Shown piece after piece: positions 32,732 through 32,795 of a stretch of 32,795 bases of DNA. A program made the translations under genes and the position numbers. Source of the stretch: Sphingobacterium sp. (GTDB lineage Bacteria; Bacteroidota; Bacteroidia; Sphingobacteriales; Sphingobacteriaceae); contig JASLCA010000297.1 in the NCBI GenBank assembly GCA_030146225.1, forward strand, positions 1 through 32,795. Direction: 5' to 3'. How positions within the stretch are numbered: the stretch's first letter is position 1; the number at the start of each line of letters is the position of its first letter. The notes beneath the pieces were generated by a model, which made no database searches, was not told the DNA's origin, and saw only the letters and a program-made list of their open reading frames with translations.

Positions 32732-32795
32732 TACAATATTATGAAAAAAAGTCAAGGAGGGGTATCCATCCTTGACTTTTTTTCATAATATTGTA
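32732..32795. terminator. Long perfect inverted repeat, probably a bidirectional terminator
   Basis: Arms 32732-32758 and 32769-32795 are exact 27-bp reverse complements around a 10-nt loop. The inner stem GTCAAGGA/TCCTTGAC is flanked by seven A and seven T, the layout of a two-way intrinsic terminator. The AT-rich outer arms extend the stem well past the usual length and reach the last base of the window, so it may continue. It would end the FecR2 transcript and probably one converging from the right. Confidence 0.75.

Noticed and set aside
1..32795. Mobile elements, CRISPR arrays, tRNA or rRNA genes
   Set aside because: No transposase, integrase, regularly spaced repeats or RNA-gene-like sequence was recognised by eye; a tRNA or covariance-model scan would be decisive.

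Overview
The window is a carbohydrate-use region from a Bacteroidota chromosome, most likely from the Sphingobacteriaceae (Sphingobacterium/Pedobacter-like). The reasons are two SusC/SusD outer-membrane pairs, ECF sigma/FecR pairs with the Bacteroidota domain order, SPII lipoproteins, AT-rich intergenic DNA, and promoter-like TTTG-N20-TAnnTTTG elements. I name no species. Almost everything between 1 and 29,096 is on the minus strand; only 29,640-32,568 is on the plus strand.

Layout in transcription order. Operon A (29,096 to 16,322, minus): SusC2 without an STN domain, SusD2, a secreted alpha/beta-hydrolase, a GMC flavoprotein with a cysteine triad spaced like a 3Fe-4S site, a lipoprotein fusing a PQQ/soluble glucose dehydrogenase-like domain to cytochrome c, an Nramp-fold transporter without the metal-binding motifs, an SDR-type epimerase/dehydratase relative and a DHDPS/NAL-superfamily lyase. 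It ends in a clear intrinsic terminator (about 16,275-16,312). Operon B (16,031 to 10,946, minus): SSS sodium symporter, AGE-family epimerase and two Tat-signal Gfo/Idh/MocA proteins, followed by a LacI-type repressor gene with its own terminator. Operon C (9,599 to 7,444, minus): a NagB-fold protein with altered active-site residues and a lipoprotein Gfo/Idh/MocA protein, then a perfect 16-bp hairpin. Operon D (7,164 to the left edge, minus): ECF sigma, FecR, STN-bearing SusC1, SusD1 and the first 14 codons of another secreted protein. Operon E (29,640 to 32,568, plus): a cytoplasmic Gfo/Idh/MocA dehydrogenase, then a second ECF sigma and FecR pair with no STN-type SusC partner in view.

Proposed working (inference): SusC2D2 and the esterase capture and trim an esterified glycan or glycoside. 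The GMC and PQQ/cytochrome c proteins oxidise a sugar and pass electrons to the respiratory chain. The oxidised product enters through the unusual Nramp-fold carrier and/or the SSS symporter. It is then processed by the SDR, lyase, AGE, NagB-like and Gfo/Idh/MocA enzymes. A motif with minus-strand consensus TATWTWCGGKTAC, inside or beside GGKTACGTAMCC palindromes, lies upstream of susC2, the SSS gene and the nagB-like gene. It is a good candidate operator for the LacI protein and would join operons A, B and C in one regulon.

The strongest candidate for something undescribed is the Nramp-like/SDR/lyase trio, tightly coupled to an oxidative GMC plus PQQ-cytochrome module; several of these proteins lack the diagnostic catalytic or binding residues of their families. 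I saw no tRNA, rRNA, CRISPR array, transposase or phage gene.
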